Below are positions 17,280 to 25,944 of a stretch of 64,000 bases of DNA, one piece after another. Location of the stretch: the NCBI RefSeq assembly GCF_009017275.1, contig NZ_WBZC01000003.1, positions 40,670 through 104,669 of the forward strand, written 5' to 3'. The notes beneath the pieces were generated by a model. The model was not told the DNA's origin, did not search any database, and was given only the letters and a program-made list of their open reading frames with translations. This DNA is from Alkaliphilus pronyensis. GTDB taxonomy: Bacteria; Bacillota; Clostridia; Peptostreptococcales; Natronincolaceae. Both the position numbers and the translations under genes were made by a program. Each line of letters begins with the position of its first letter. Positions within the stretch are counted from its first letter, which is position 1.

Positions 17280-18440
17280 ATGAAGTCTTTAGAGGGTAAC
17301 AAGCTCGATAGATTTATAACTAAGGGAAGAAAAAAACTAAGATATGGTTACACAACAGGCTCATGTGCAGCTGCAGCTTCTAAGGCTGCTACCCTTATGC
17401 TATACACCAAGAATAGTATTAAAGACATATGCATTGATACTCCAAAGGGATGGCAGCTTAAGCTATCGGTTATAGACCCAGTTATAACAGATGATTTAGC
17501 CAGCTGTTGCATAATTAAGGATAGTGGAGATGATCCTGATGTAACTAATGGTATAAGAATTTATGCAGCAGCTAAAAAAATTAATAGTCCTACTATTGAA
17601 ATTGAAGGTGGAGTTGGTATAGGTATGGTTACAAAGGCAGGTTTATCTGTTTCACCAGGTCAACATGCCATTAATCCAGCACCAATGAGAATGATAATAG
17701 AAGAGGTAGAGAAGGTATTACCAAAGGGCGAAGGTGTAAAAATAAAAATTTACGCTCCTGAGGGAGTAGCCATTGCTAAAAAAACCTTTAACCCTAAGCT
17801 TGGCATAGTTGGGGGTATTTCAATTATTGGAACAACTGGAATAGTAGAGCCTATGAGTGAGGAGGCAATGAAGGAATCCTTAGCCTTAGAATTATCTGTC
17901 TTAAAGGAAAAAGGAGTCAAAAGGATTATCTTCTCACCTGGTAACTATGGCAGGGATTATACTAAGGAGCTATTCATAAAAAACAATAAAGAAGTAAACA
18001 TAGATGAGGTTTTAATAAAGACAAGTAATTTCATAGGATATATGCTGGATAAGGCTTTGGAACACAAATATGAAGAGATTATGATTATTGGTCATCTGGG
18101 TAAAATGGTAAAGGTGGCAGGAGGAATTTTTCATACCCATAGCAGCATAGCCGATGGAAGAATGGAAGTACTGGCTGCCAACTGTGGATTATTAGGATGC
18201 TCCCAACAGCTTATTGCAAAAATAATGGAGAGTATAACCACTGACGAGGCAGTTGACTATATCATGGCTGAAAAGCTCTATAGAGTTTTTGATCTATTGG
18301 CAGAAAAAATTACACAGAAAGCTACAGAACGAACCTTTAACAACATTAAAATAGGCACTTTAATTTTTACAAATAACCATGATAAATTGGGACTGTGTAG
18401 TAATGGTAATAGAATGTTGGAGGAATATTGGAATGAATAA
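17280..18440 (+). CDS. cbiD: Cobalt-precorrin-5B C1-methyltransferase CbiD
   Basis: A 386-residue enzyme that methylates C-1 with S-adenosylmethionine after ring contraction in the anaerobic route. The N-terminal RYGYTTGSCAAAASKAA is the hallmark of CbiD, and EGGVGIGMVTKAGL and MIIGHLGKMVKVAGGIFHTHS follow in order. It is unrelated in fold to the CbiE/F/H/L methyltransferases. A GGGAGG site precedes the ATG. The stop overlaps cbiE by eight bases. The presence of CbiD with CbiG marks the cobalt-early, oxygen-independent pathway. Confidence 0.93.
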   Translation: MKSLEGNKLDRFITKGRKKLRYGYTTGSCAAAASKAATLMLYTKNSIKDICIDTPKGWQLKLSVIDPVITDDLASCCIIKDSGDDPDVTNGIRIYAAAKKINSPTIEIEGGVGIGMVTKAGLSVSPGQHAINPAPMRMIIEEVEKVLPKGEGVKIKIYAPEGVAIAKKTFNPKLGIVGGISIIGTTGIVEPMSEEAMKESLALELSVLKEKGVKRIIFSPGNYGRDYTKELFIKNNKEVNIDEVLIKTSNFIGYMLDKALEHKYEEIMIIGHLGKMVKVAGGIFHTHSSIADGRMEVLAANCGLLGCSQQLIAKIMESITTDEAVDYIMAEKLYRVFDLLAEKITQKATERTFNNIKIGTLIFTNNHDKLGLCSNGNRMLEEYWNE

Positions 18441-19053
18441 AATAAAGGTGGTTGGCTTAGGTCCCGGACATAAAGATTATATTTTACCTAAAGGGATGGA
18501 GGCTATAAACAATTCAAACATAGTAATAGGCGCCAAAAGAAATCTACAGGCCATGAATTTACAGGGCAAAGAATCCTATGAAATAACTGGTAATCTTGAT
18601 GGAGCAATTGATTTTATTAAAAACAAATATATTGATAACAGAGTAGCAGTGATTGTATCAGGCGATACTGGGTTTTATAGCCTATTAACATTTTTAAAAA
18701 AGCATTTTACAGCTGAAGAACTGGAGGTTATTCCTGGCATAAGCTCAATGCAATACATGTTTGCAAGATTGGGGGAGAGCTGGGAAAACGCATATCTTGG
18801 AAGTCTCCACGGAAGAGATAATTCTTTTGCTGAAGGGGTAAGGGAGCACAAAAAAGTATGCCTCTTAACTGATAAAAAATGGACCCCCTTTATGATAGCT
18901 CAAAGGCTTATTGAAGAAGGGGTTAAAGATAGGGTAATGTATATTGGTGAAAACCTATCCTATGAAAATGAAAGAATAACAAGGGTTGATATTAATAAAA
19001 TAGACAGAGATACTGTATATGATATATGTGTGGTGGTGATAGTGTATGAGTAA
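18433..19053 (+). CDS. cbiE: Cobalt-precorrin-7 C5-methyltransferase CbiE
   Basis: A 206-residue tetrapyrrole methylase of the canonical two-domain type. The N-terminal KVVGLGPGHKDYI and VSGDTGFYSLL loops bind S-adenosylmethionine, and VIPGISSMQYMFARLG is the conserved second motif. It adds the C-5 methyl while CbiT acts at C-15. The ATG at 18433 is chosen because GGAGG lies just before it and the product then starts at the conserved MNKIKVVGLGPG; a longer frame from 18379 lies inside cbiD. It overlaps cbiT by eight bases. CbiE and CbiT are separate here, whereas aerobic CobL is a fusion. Confidence 0.92.
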   Translation: MNKIKVVGLGPGHKDYILPKGMEAINNSNIVIGAKRNLQAMNLQGKESYEITGNLDGAIDFIKNKYIDNRVAVIVSGDTGFYSLLTFLKKHFTAEELEVIPGISSMQYMFARLGESWENAYLGSLHGRDNSFAEGVREHKKVCLLTDKKWTPFMIAQRLIEEGVKDRVMYIGENLSYENERITRVDINKIDRDTVYDICVVVIVYE

Positions 19054-19642
19054 AAGGTGGAGCTATAAAACCTATGGAGTTCCCGATTCTTTGTTTATTC
19101 GTGGTGAAGCCCCCATGACAAAGTCTGAGGTAAGAAGTATAACCCTTAGCAAGCTGAGAATAAAAACAAAGGACATAATTGTTGATATAGGGGCTGGTAC
19201 TGGATCAATATCTATAGAATGTGGATTGGTTGCCAATGGTGGACGGGTATATGCTGTTGAAAGGGACCCCCAGAGTGTTAGAGTAATAAAAGAGAACGCA
19301 AAAGCCTTTGGTGTTGATAATATAGAAATAATTGAGGGAACAGCTCCAGAAATATTGAACAGGGTACCTAAGGTAAATAGGGCAATTATAGGTGGAAGTG
19401 GTGGTAAGCTAGATGCTATATTTCAATGGTTTAACACTAATTTGATTGTAGGTGGTAGGGTTGTAATGAATTTCATTACACTAGAAAATATGTGTAAAGC
19501 ACTAGAGCTGTTAAAAACTAGCCCTTATAAAGATATAGACGTAGCTCAAATACATGTAGCTAGGGGAAAAAATATTGGCAGTTTAACAATGATGGAGGGT
19601 CATAATCCAGTATATATAATATCAGCAACTAAGGAGAGATGA
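19046..19642 (+). CDS. cbiT: Cobalt-precorrin-6B C15-methyltransferase (decarboxylating) CbiT
   Basis: A 198-residue Rossmann-type methyltransferase that methylates C-15 and decarboxylates the C-12 acetate. The S-adenosylmethionine site is clear: DIIVDIGAGTGSISIECG, then VYAVERDPQSV, and IIGGSGGKLDAIF. The N-terminal GVPDSLFIRGEAPMTKSEVR is the usual CbiT opening. It starts within the end of cbiE and stops three bases before cbiL, so the string is tightly coupled. Confidence 0.92.
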   Translation: MSKRWSYKTYGVPDSLFIRGEAPMTKSEVRSITLSKLRIKTKDIIVDIGAGTGSISIECGLVANGGRVYAVERDPQSVRVIKENAKAFGVDNIEIIEGTAPEILNRVPKVNRAIIGGSGGKLDAIFQWFNTNLIVGGRVVMNFITLENMCKALELLKTSPYKDIDVAQIHVARGKNIGSLTMMEGHNPVYIISATKER

Positions 19643-19645
19643 ACA

Positions 19646-20347
19646 ATGGGAAAGTTTTATGGTATAGGTGTAGGTCCTGGTGACCCAGAGCTAATAACAA
19701 TAAAGGCTATAAAAGCCATACAAAATGTGGATATTATAATATGCCCTGAAGCTAAGAAGGATAAAGGAAGTATCGCACTAAAAATAGCTAAGCAGCATAT
19801 TAAAGAGGATGCACAAATTCTATATTTAACATTTCCAATGATACACAATAAGGAAGTTTTAAAGGAACAGTGGAAAAAGAATTCAACAATCATAAAGAAT
19901 GAGCTGGAAAAGGGTAAGAATATTGGCTTTATTACTTTGGGTGATCCGATGGTATTTAGCACCTATATTTATTTACTTCGTCACTTAAAAGAGGAAGCTA
20001 TTGAGATAGAAACGATACCAGGGATTACAGCCTTCTGTGCTGTAGCAAGCAGAGTAAATGTCCCGTTATCTGTTGGGGAAGAGACCTTGGGAATATTACC
20101 CCTAATGAAGGACTGTGGAAACCTTGAAAAAATCCTAGAGGATTATGATAATGTTGTAATAATGAAGGCCTCCCATGACAGCCCTAAGATGGCAGATATT
20201 CTTGAGAAAAAAGGATATAAAGACAAATTTGTTTTTGTTTCAAAATGTAGCACCAATGAAGAAGAAATATCCTATGATATCGAAAGATTAAGGAAAGAAA
20301 AGGTCCATTACCTTTCTACAATTATTGTTAAAAGGAATAAGCTATAG
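19646..20347 (+). CDS. cbiL: Cobalt-precorrin-2 C20-methyltransferase CbiL
   Basis: A 233-residue tetrapyrrole methylase acting directly after cobalt insertion, adding the C-20 methyl. Motifs are YGIGVGPGDPELITIKA at the N-terminus, ITLGDPMVFSTYIYLLRHL and ETIPGITAFCAVASR. The VGPGDPELIT phrase followed by a long insert with a KKDKGSIALKIA segment separates CbiL/CobI from CbiF and CbiH. A GGAGAGATG site overlaps the cbiT stop. It is followed by a 58-base gap, the longest within the cbi string after cbiA. Confidence 0.9.
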   Translation: MGKFYGIGVGPGDPELITIKAIKAIQNVDIIICPEAKKDKGSIALKIAKQHIKEDAQILYLTFPMIHNKEVLKEQWKKNSTIIKNELEKGKNIGFITLGDPMVFSTYIYLLRHLKEEAIEIETIPGITAFCAVASRVNVPLSVGEETLGILPLMKDCGNLEKILEDYDNVVIMKASHDSPKMADILEKKGYKDKFVFVSKCSTNEEEISYDIERLRKEKVHYLSTIIVKRNKL

Positions 20348-20405
20348 AGCTCAACAGCAGATCAGAGGTTTAATATGCTTTAATCTATAGAAGGAGTGAA
20401 AAACT

Positions 20406-21188
20406 ATGACATATAAAAATCAAAAGCCTTCAAATAAAATTTTTTTTATAGGAGCAGGACCAGGTGATCCTGAGCTTATTACTATAAAAGGAAAAAATAG
20501 AATCGAAGAAGCAGATGTAATAGTATATGCAGGCTCCTTAGTTAATCCTAAGGTTTTACAGTGGGCAAAAAAGGATAGCCAAATATTCAACAGTGCAACA
20601 ATGGATTTAGACGAAATTATTGAAGTGATGGAGAAGGCCGTTAAAAAGGGGAAAAAGGTTGTTAGAGTCCATACAGGTGATCCTAGTATATATGGGGCTA
20701 TTAGAGAACAGATGGATAGATTAGAGGAATTGGAAATAGACTTTGAGGTGATTCCAGGAGTAAGCTCCTTTTTAGCCTCTGCCGCCCTATTAAAGAAGGA
20801 GTTTACTTTACCAGATGTAAGTCAAACCATTATATGCACTAGGTTAGAGGGAAGAACTCCAGTACCAGAGGGTGAAGCTCTTGAAGCCTTGGCATCCCAT
20901 AAAGCCTCAATGGCAATATTTTTATCGGTACATATGATAGATAAGGTTGTAGAGAAGCTAATGCAGCATTATAACGGAGATACACCTATTGCTGTGGTTC
21001 AAAGGGCAACATGGGAAGATCAAAGGATTGTACAAGGCACTTTAAAGGATATAGCCTCAAAGGTAAAGAAGGCTAATATTACAAAAACTGCACAAATATT
21101 AGTTGGTGACTTTTTAGGAAATAGCTATAGCTTATCTAAGCTTTATGATAAAACCTTTAGCCACCAATATAGGAGGGCAAAAAAGTGA
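20406..21188 (+). CDS. cbiF: Cobalt-precorrin-4 C11-methyltransferase CbiF
   Basis: A 260-residue tetrapyrrole methylase that adds the C-11 methyl. Signatures are FFIGAGPGDPELITIKGK, VVRVHTGDPSIYGAIREQ and EVIPGVSSFLASAA, and YAGSLVNPKVL is specific to the CbiF/CobM group. An AGAAGGAGTG site precedes the ATG. The stop overlaps the GTG of cbiG by four bases; the product of CbiF is the substrate of CbiG, so coupling makes biochemical sense. Confidence 0.93.
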   Translation: MTYKNQKPSNKIFFIGAGPGDPELITIKGKNRIEEADVIVYAGSLVNPKVLQWAKKDSQIFNSATMDLDEIIEVMEKAVKKGKKVVRVHTGDPSIYGAIREQMDRLEELEIDFEVIPGVSSFLASAALLKKEFTLPDVSQTIICTRLEGRTPVPEGEALEALASHKASMAIFLSVHMIDKVVEKLMQHYNGDTPIAVVQRATWEDQRIVQGTLKDIASKVKKANITKTAQILVGDFLGNSYSLSKLYDKTFSHQYRRAKK

Positions 21189-22210
21189 GTTGGGCAATAA
21201 TTACCCTTACTAAGGGTGGATTATATAAAGCTAAAGAGATTAAGAGACAGATATCACCAGCTGATATATATACACTACCTAAATGGAAGGAAGAAAACAC
21301 TGAAGCCATCGAGGGTAGCTTTGGTGATTTTGTAGGGGATATTTTCCACAAATATGATATACTACTGTTTATTATGGCTACTGGAATTGTTGTTAGGGCT
21401 ATAGCAAGGTATATTGACAATAAAACCGTTGACCCTGCTATTTTGGTAATGGATGAAAAGGGAAAGCATGTCATAAGCCTGCTATCGGGTCACATTGGTG
21501 GTGGTAACGAGGCAGCCCTGTATCTATCGGAAAAAATTGGAGCAACTGCTGTTATAACAACTGCTTCAGATGTTAATGACAGTATAGCAGTAGATACCCT
21601 TGCAGTAAAGCTAGGCTGCTACATTGATAGCATGGAGGAAGCAAAGGAGATTACAGCTAAAATTGTAAATAAAGAAAGGGTAGGAATACTATCAGATGTT
21701 AGAGTAGATATAAGTCTGCCCAGTAATATTATACGTTTCACTGAATACCATAATAGTCTTGATTTTGATGGAGTCATTTATATAACAAGCAAAACTAATA
21801 TAGATCTAAGTCATCCATATGTACAGCTTATTCCTAAAAGAATAGTTGTAGGTATTGGATGCAAAAAAGGCATTTCTGGTGATAGAATAGTAAATGCAAT
21901 AAAACTAGCCTTAGATAGATACAAGCTTCATCATAGGTCAATAAAGACTATCGCCACCATAGATATAAAACAGAAGGAGAAGGGGATTATAGAGGCAGCG
22001 GATTTTTTTGATGTAGCCCTAACAATAATAGAAAAAAATGAAATAAAAAAAATAGAAAATAAGTTTCAGCAATCTAAGTTTGTAATGAATGCAATTGAAG
22101 TAGGTGCCGTATGCGAGCCATGTGGATATTTAGCCTCTAGCAGGGGGAAATGCATTATGAAAAAAACAAGCTTTGATGGAATAACACTTTCACTATGGGA
22201 GGAAGCATAA
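21185..22210 (+). CDS. cbiG: Cobalt-precorrin-5A hydrolase CbiG
   Basis: A 341-residue enzyme that opens the delta-lactone formed in ring contraction and releases acetaldehyde, a step unique to the anaerobic pathway. The N-terminal domain holds IMATGIVVRAIARYI, and HVISLLSGHIGGGNEAALYL is the family signature. The C-terminal domain has GIGCKKGISGD. The start is GTG, overlapping cbiF (GTGA). It ends in a TAATG overlap with cbiH. CbiG and CbiH are separate proteins here. Confidence 0.92.
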   Translation: MSWAIITLTKGGLYKAKEIKRQISPADIYTLPKWKEENTEAIEGSFGDFVGDIFHKYDILLFIMATGIVVRAIARYIDNKTVDPAILVMDEKGKHVISLLSGHIGGGNEAALYLSEKIGATAVITTASDVNDSIAVDTLAVKLGCYIDSMEEAKEITAKIVNKERVGILSDVRVDISLPSNIIRFTEYHNSLDFDGVIYITSKTNIDLSHPYVQLIPKRIVVGIGCKKGISGDRIVNAIKLALDRYKLHHRSIKTIATIDIKQKEKGIIEAADFFDVALTIIEKNEIKKIENKFQQSKFVMNAIEVGAVCEPCGYLASSRGKCIMKKTSFDGITLSLWEEA

Positions 22211-22950
22211 TGAATGGTAATGGTAAAATATATGTTATAGGCTTAGGCCCTGGTAATAGACAGCATACCACCCCAGCAGCAATTGAAGCAATAGGCCAGT
22301 CGGGTGTTATAGTAGGCTATAATACCTATATAGAGCTTATAGAGGACTTATTAACGGATAAAAAAGTAGTATTCTCTGGAATGAGGAAAGAGGTTGATAG
22401 ATGTACACAAGCATTTAATTATGCCTCACAGGGTGAAATAGTTTCATTAATAAGCAGTGGTGATGCAGGGGTTTATGGAATGGCTGGTATTATGAATGAG
22501 GTATTAATGAAGAAGGGTAGTAATATTGAAATAGAAATAGTACCAGGCATTACAGCCGCCAATGCTGCAGCCTCAATACTAGGGGCACCAATAATGCACG
22601 ACTATGTTACCATAAGCTTAAGTGACTTACTAACAGATTGGAAATTAATTAAAAAGAGGCTACATTGTGGAGGAGAAGGGGATTTTGTAATATGCATCTA
22701 TAATCCAAAAAGCAAGGGCAGACAAGACCATATCAAAGAAGCTAGAGATATACTATTAAAGTACAAGAGGAAGGATACCCCTGTTGGAATCGTACGAAAT
22801 GCTAAAAGAGAAAAGGAGGGCTATATCCTTACAACCCTAGAGCATATGCTAGACTATGAAATAGACATGGTTACAGTGGTGATAGTTGGAAATTCACATA
22901 CCTATATTGCCAATAATAGAATGATAACACCCAGGGGGTATAGGCTGTGA
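22210..22950 (+). CDS. cbiH: Cobalt-precorrin-3B C17-methyltransferase CbiH
   Basis: A 246-residue tetrapyrrole methylase that adds the C-17 methyl and contracts the ring. The S-adenosylmethionine loops are VIGLGPGNRQHTTPAA, LISSGDAGVYGMAGIM and IVPGITAANAAASILGAP, and GAPIMHDYVTISLSDLLTDW is characteristic of CbiH/CobJ. The ATG at 22210 has GGGAGG in front and overlaps the cbiG stop; the longer frame from 22195 runs back through that site. No C-terminal ferredoxin extension, seen in some CbiH60-type fusions, is present. Confidence 0.92.
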   Translation: MNGNGKIYVIGLGPGNRQHTTPAAIEAIGQSGVIVGYNTYIELIEDLLTDKKVVFSGMRKEVDRCTQAFNYASQGEIVSLISSGDAGVYGMAGIMNEVLMKKGSNIEIEIVPGITAANAAASILGAPIMHDYVTISLSDLLTDWKLIKKRLHCGGEGDFVICIYNPKSKGRQDHIKEARDILLKYKRKDTPVGIVRNAKREKEGYILTTLEHMLDYEIDMVTVVIVGNSHTYIANNRMITPRGYRL

Positions 22951-23699
22951 TACTTATTTTATCAGGAACGAAGGATAGTAGGCTTATAATTAAAAGCTTA
23001 TTAGCTAAGGGATATAAATTAGTGGCAACTACAGCAACCGACTATGGAGGAGAGCTTATAGAAAAACACCAAAACCTAGAAATTATATCCACAAAACTTA
23101 ATCAAAGCCAAATGGAAAACCTAATAAACGAGAAAACCATTAGCTTAATTGTGGATACCACTCATCCATATGCCCAAGAGGTTACAGAGAATGCTATAAA
23201 TGCATCTAAAAATCTATCTATACCCTATATTAGATATGAGAGAAAACAAACCATTAATTCTGTTGGGACAAGGTATAGTAGCTACAAAGAAGCAGCAGGG
23301 GCATTAGAAAACTGTAGCGGAAACATTTTGCTTACCATTGGTAGTAATCATTTAGAAGATTTTTCATACCTCAATAAAGCCAATAATCTTTATGCAAGAG
23401 TACTACCCACTCCCTATGCAATTAATAAATGTGTAGATATGGGACTTCATCCAAAGCAAATAATTGCCATGCAGGGTCCCTTCTCTCAAAAGCTTAATGA
23501 AGAAATTTATAGGCATTATAGTATTAAATATCTGGTAACAAAGGATAGCGGAGCAATTGGCGGAATGAAAGAAAAGCTAGAGGCTGCTTTGCGATGCAAT
23601 ATAAAAGTGATTATTATTGATAGACCCAAAACTAACTATGGTAATATATCCTACGAAATAGATGATTTAGTAAAAAAAATAGAAGATTTATTGATGTAA
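22947..23699 (+). CDS. cbiJ: Cobalt-precorrin-6A reductase CbiJ
   Basis: A 250-residue reductase that reduces the macrocycle of cobalt-precorrin-6A using NADH or NADPH. The opening ILILSGTKDSRLIIKSL, IVDTTHPYAQEVTENA and the later VTKDSGAIGGMKEKLEAA are typical of CbiJ/CobK. It starts at GTG in a four-base overlap with cbiH and is the last gene of the operon. No terminator is seen; a fragment of repeat A begins four bases after the stop. Confidence 0.92.
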   Translation: MILILSGTKDSRLIIKSLLAKGYKLVATTATDYGGELIEKHQNLEIISTKLNQSQMENLINEKTISLIVDTTHPYAQEVTENAINASKNLSIPYIRYERKQTINSVGTRYSSYKEAAGALENCSGNILLTIGSNHLEDFSYLNKANNLYARVLPTPYAINKCVDMGLHPKQIIAMQGPFSQKLNEEIYRHYSIKYLVTKDSGAIGGMKEKLEAALRCNIKVIIIDRPKTNYGNISYEIDDLVKKIEDLLM

Positions 23700-23702
23700 A
23701 AA

Positions 23703-23790
23703 ACCAGTTCAGATGGAGTTGGCACTATAGATCTAATTTTCGTAAAGTGATCATTGAAGGATATTAATTGGAGGAAAGAGAAATAAACAA
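23703..23790 (+). repeat. Fragment of repeat A followed by repeat B, copy 2
   Basis: CCAGTTCAGATGGAGTTGGCAC (from 23703) matches the first arm of repeat A. Repeat B (TAAAGTGATCATTGAAGGAT onward, 23743-23790) follows, and no second half of repeat A is present. At 9117-9290 the order is B then A, so the parts have been rearranged. Confidence 0.45.
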
Positions 23791-23859
23791 TGTTGAAAAG
23801 ATGAAAAATAAGAAGCATCTTAACAATAGTTCATAATAAAAAATAGCTGGAGGGTTTTT

Positions 23860-24306
23860 GTGAATAAGAAAAATTTAATGTCTAGAGTATATTCTAGAAA
23901 AAATGCTTTTTTAAAATTAAATATCCTTAGCGCTATTTGTGGATTTTTCTTTGCAATTACTATTCAGTCTGCATTAAATATTTACAGAATTGAAAGATTA
24001 TCTAAACTAGGGTTTAATACTCTTGAAGTTATTTATACAATATTTTATATCGTAAAATTAATACTTTTAACATGGATTCTTATTGTTTTAATAAGAAAAT
24101 GGATTCTAGGCAAACTATCTAGGTTTTGGTTAACTATTCTTTGGTTTCCGTACTTTCTGGTATTCAATTATATTTGGATATCTTTATTTCCACTGACATA
24201 TCGGGGAGATATACCATCCCCTGGTACTGGACTTATCATAATGTTTGGAATAATACTTTATCCTTTTTATTTAGCAATTGTTAGTTTGTTTGCATCAAAA
24301 GGGTAG
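23860..24306 (+). CDS. Unknown four-helix membrane protein
   Basis: A 148-residue protein with a basic N-terminus (MNKKNLMSRVYSRKNAF) and four predicted membrane helices at about residues 18-40, 56-82, 90-114 and 122-146. It has no charged intramembrane motif or conserved signature that I recognise. The start is GTG with a GGAGGG site five bases ahead. It lies between the cbi operon and a stretch of decayed genes and may be accessory. No function is proposed. Confidence 0.55.
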   Translation: MNKKNLMSRVYSRKNAFLKLNILSAICGFFFAITIQSALNIYRIERLSKLGFNTLEVIYTIFYIVKLILLTWILIVLIRKWILGKLSRFWLTILWFPYFLVFNYIWISLFPLTYRGDIPSPGTGLIIMFGIILYPFYLAIVSLFASKG

Positions 24307-24720
24307 TCATTGTGAAAAAGTGGTATTAATCTTTGGTATGTATAACACAATTGATAAACTTAGACAGCTTGAAGATTTAGTAAAACGTTTCAGTAGTATG
24401 AGTTATTTATTCGTGAAAAACTTCGGCTAGTTATTTCTAAAGGAGCAATACTAATGAAAAAGAAATAATGTTTAAAACAGTACACGTGCGGGGTAGGATT
24501 ATGCCCTTTTGGGAAAGAATAATGAAACTGATGAGCTTATCTATGTTCTATTTATCTATAAAAAGGGAGTATATGATGTAAATGTCAATGAGGGAATAAC
24601 CTGGGATAATTTAGTTCTCAGTATTTTTTTTGATTACTATTTTTATAAAAAATTAACAAAATATATGTTTTTATGACAAATTCCGACATCTTAATAATAT
24701 TTATTAAGCTATAATAGATA
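24307..24720 (+). other. Decayed intergenic DNA with short coding remnants
   Basis: No intact gene is present. A short frame at 24339 reads MYNTIDKLRQLEDLVKRF and stops after 30 residues. At 24448 AAAGGAG is followed by a four-codon frame (MKKK). A stretch at about 24532-24615 reads ELIYVLFIYKKGVYDVNVNE and GITWDNLVLS without a start. These look like pieces of old genes, none assignable. Confidence 0.45.
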
Positions 24721-24732
24721 TTAATTATTGGT

Positions 24733-24915
24733 GTAGTTGCTGATGAAATTAGAAAACTAGCAGAGCAATCAGCACAGTCAGCAGCATCTGCACAGCAAAT
24801 TAATGCATCTACAGAAGAACAAACAGCTTCTGTAGAGGAAGTAGCAGCTTCATTGCAGGATCTGAGCAATACTATAAAACAGTTAGCTGACGCTGCCAGT
24901 TTTTTTAAAGTATAG
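24733..24915 (+). pseudogene. C-terminal remnant of a chemoreceptor gene
   Basis: The frame [20 protein letters not shown] through EEQTASVEEVAASLQDLSNT to ADAASFFKV and a TAG at 24913 is the C-terminal quarter of a methyl-accepting chemotaxis protein. It starts abruptly in A/T-rich DNA with no start codon or ribosome binding site. It is a different paralogue from the intact receptor at 6429. A perfect 30-bp hairpin repeat begins six bases after its stop. Confidence 0.8.
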
Positions 24916-24920
24916 ATTTT

Positions 24921-24988
24921 ATGTAGTGGGGACGGGGTTATTGACAACTTTTCTAGGGAAGTTGTCAATAACCCCGTCCCCACTACAT
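24921..24988. repeat. Perfect 30-bp inverted repeat, GGGGACGGGG type
   Basis: Arms 24921-24950 and 24959-24988 are exact reverse complements around an 8-base loop (TTCTAGGG). The arm contains GTGGGGACGGGGTTATTGAC. Related or partial copies lie at 8423-8459, 9008-9050 and 9990-10010. Hairpins of this kind are dispersed in many clostridial genomes and resemble REP elements moved by RAYT-type transposases; no transposase is present in the window. Confidence 0.75.
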
Positions 24989-25137
24989 TTATTATTTTTT
25001 CTGAATTCAATAGCTATCCATATGTGTACATGATAAAATGAAAATACACCTATAGTAATCATTGTTATATTATAATCGTGAATAACAATTACTAAAATGG
25101 AGAATCATCAAGATAGATTACAGAGATATATTTATAC

Positions 25138-25944
25138 ATGTTCATATGGGGGATGATAAGCAAAATGAAGGAGTTAGACTCATTAATCAAGGATTATGTA
25201 AAAAACTATCAACAGTTAAAGGGAACGGAAACCAATTGGTATGAGCCAGTTATTGGAATTGCTGCTGCCAATAACCCTATGTTTAAGGAGCTTAAAAACA
25301 TAATAAGTCCAACTCATGCTCTACCTACTGATTTCATTAAAGATGCTGCATCAGTTATTGTGTTTTTTCTTCCCTTCCAAGAACACATAGTCAAAAGTAA
25401 TATAGGTAATATTGAAAGCTCAAGGGAGTGGGATATTGCCAATATCGAAACAAATAATCTTATTGTAGATATAAACAAGTATTTGCATGAAAAAATTGTA
25501 GAAAAAGGTTATATATCTACTGTTTTACCTCCTACATATAATTATGATGAGAAGGAGTTAATAAGTGATTGGTCACATCGACATGTTGGATATATTGCTG
25601 GAATCGGTACATTTGGAATAAATAATATGCTGATAACTGAAAAAGGATGCTGTGGGAGAATAGGAAGTATTATTACCAATATGACATTAACGCCTACTAT
25701 TAGAGAAAAGCATGAAAATTGTTTATACAAATATAATGGCACATGTGGTAATTGTATTGATTACTGTGTAGCAAATGGAATCACAATTGAAAATGGATAC
25801 CCATATGTAGATAAAAAAAGATGCAATGATCAAATATACAATGGAAATATACCACAGTATTCAATAGGAATTGGTGATGCTTGCGGTAAATGCATGTGTA
25901 ATGTACCTTGTTCCCTAAAAAATCCAGTTAAGAAGCTAAAATAG
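25138..25944 (+). CDS. QueG-like double-cluster iron-sulfur protein
   Basis: A 268-residue protein resembling the catalytic and ferredoxin parts of epoxyqueuosine reductase and reductive dehalogenases. SHRHVGYIAGIGTFGINNML and GRIGSIITNM match the core before the clusters. Cluster cysteines are in CLYKYNGTCGNCIDYC and DACGKCMCNVPC. It is about 100 residues shorter than QueG and lacks the C-terminal HEAT repeats that bind tRNA, so queuosine synthesis is doubtful. QueG and reductive dehalogenases use cobalamin, which may be relevant this close to the B12 operon, but that is inference. The 5' ATG has no clear binding site; ATG 25153 or 25165, behind GGGGG, are likelier starts. Confidence 0.65.
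   Translation: MFIWGMISKMKELDSLIKDYVKNYQQLKGTETNWYEPVIGIAAANNPMFKELKNIISPTHALPTDFIKDAASVIVFFLPFQEHIVKSNIGNIESSREWDIANIETNNLIVDINKYLHEKIVEKGYISTVLPPTYNYDEKELISDWSHRHVGYIAGIGTFGINNMLITEKGCCGRIGSIITNMTLTPTIREKHENCLYKYNGTCGNCIDYCVANGITIENGYPYVDKKRCNDQIYNGNIPQYSIGIGDACGKCMCNVPCSLKNPVKKLK

Noticed and set aside
24930..24980. The 30-bp hairpin as an ordinary terminator
   Set aside because: It follows a pseudogene, has no T-run, and its sequence recurs elsewhere as a dispersed element. A terminator effect may still occur.
25138..25944. True queuosine enzyme QueG
   Set aside because: The protein is about 100 residues too short, lacks the HEAT repeats, and no other queuosine gene is nearby.
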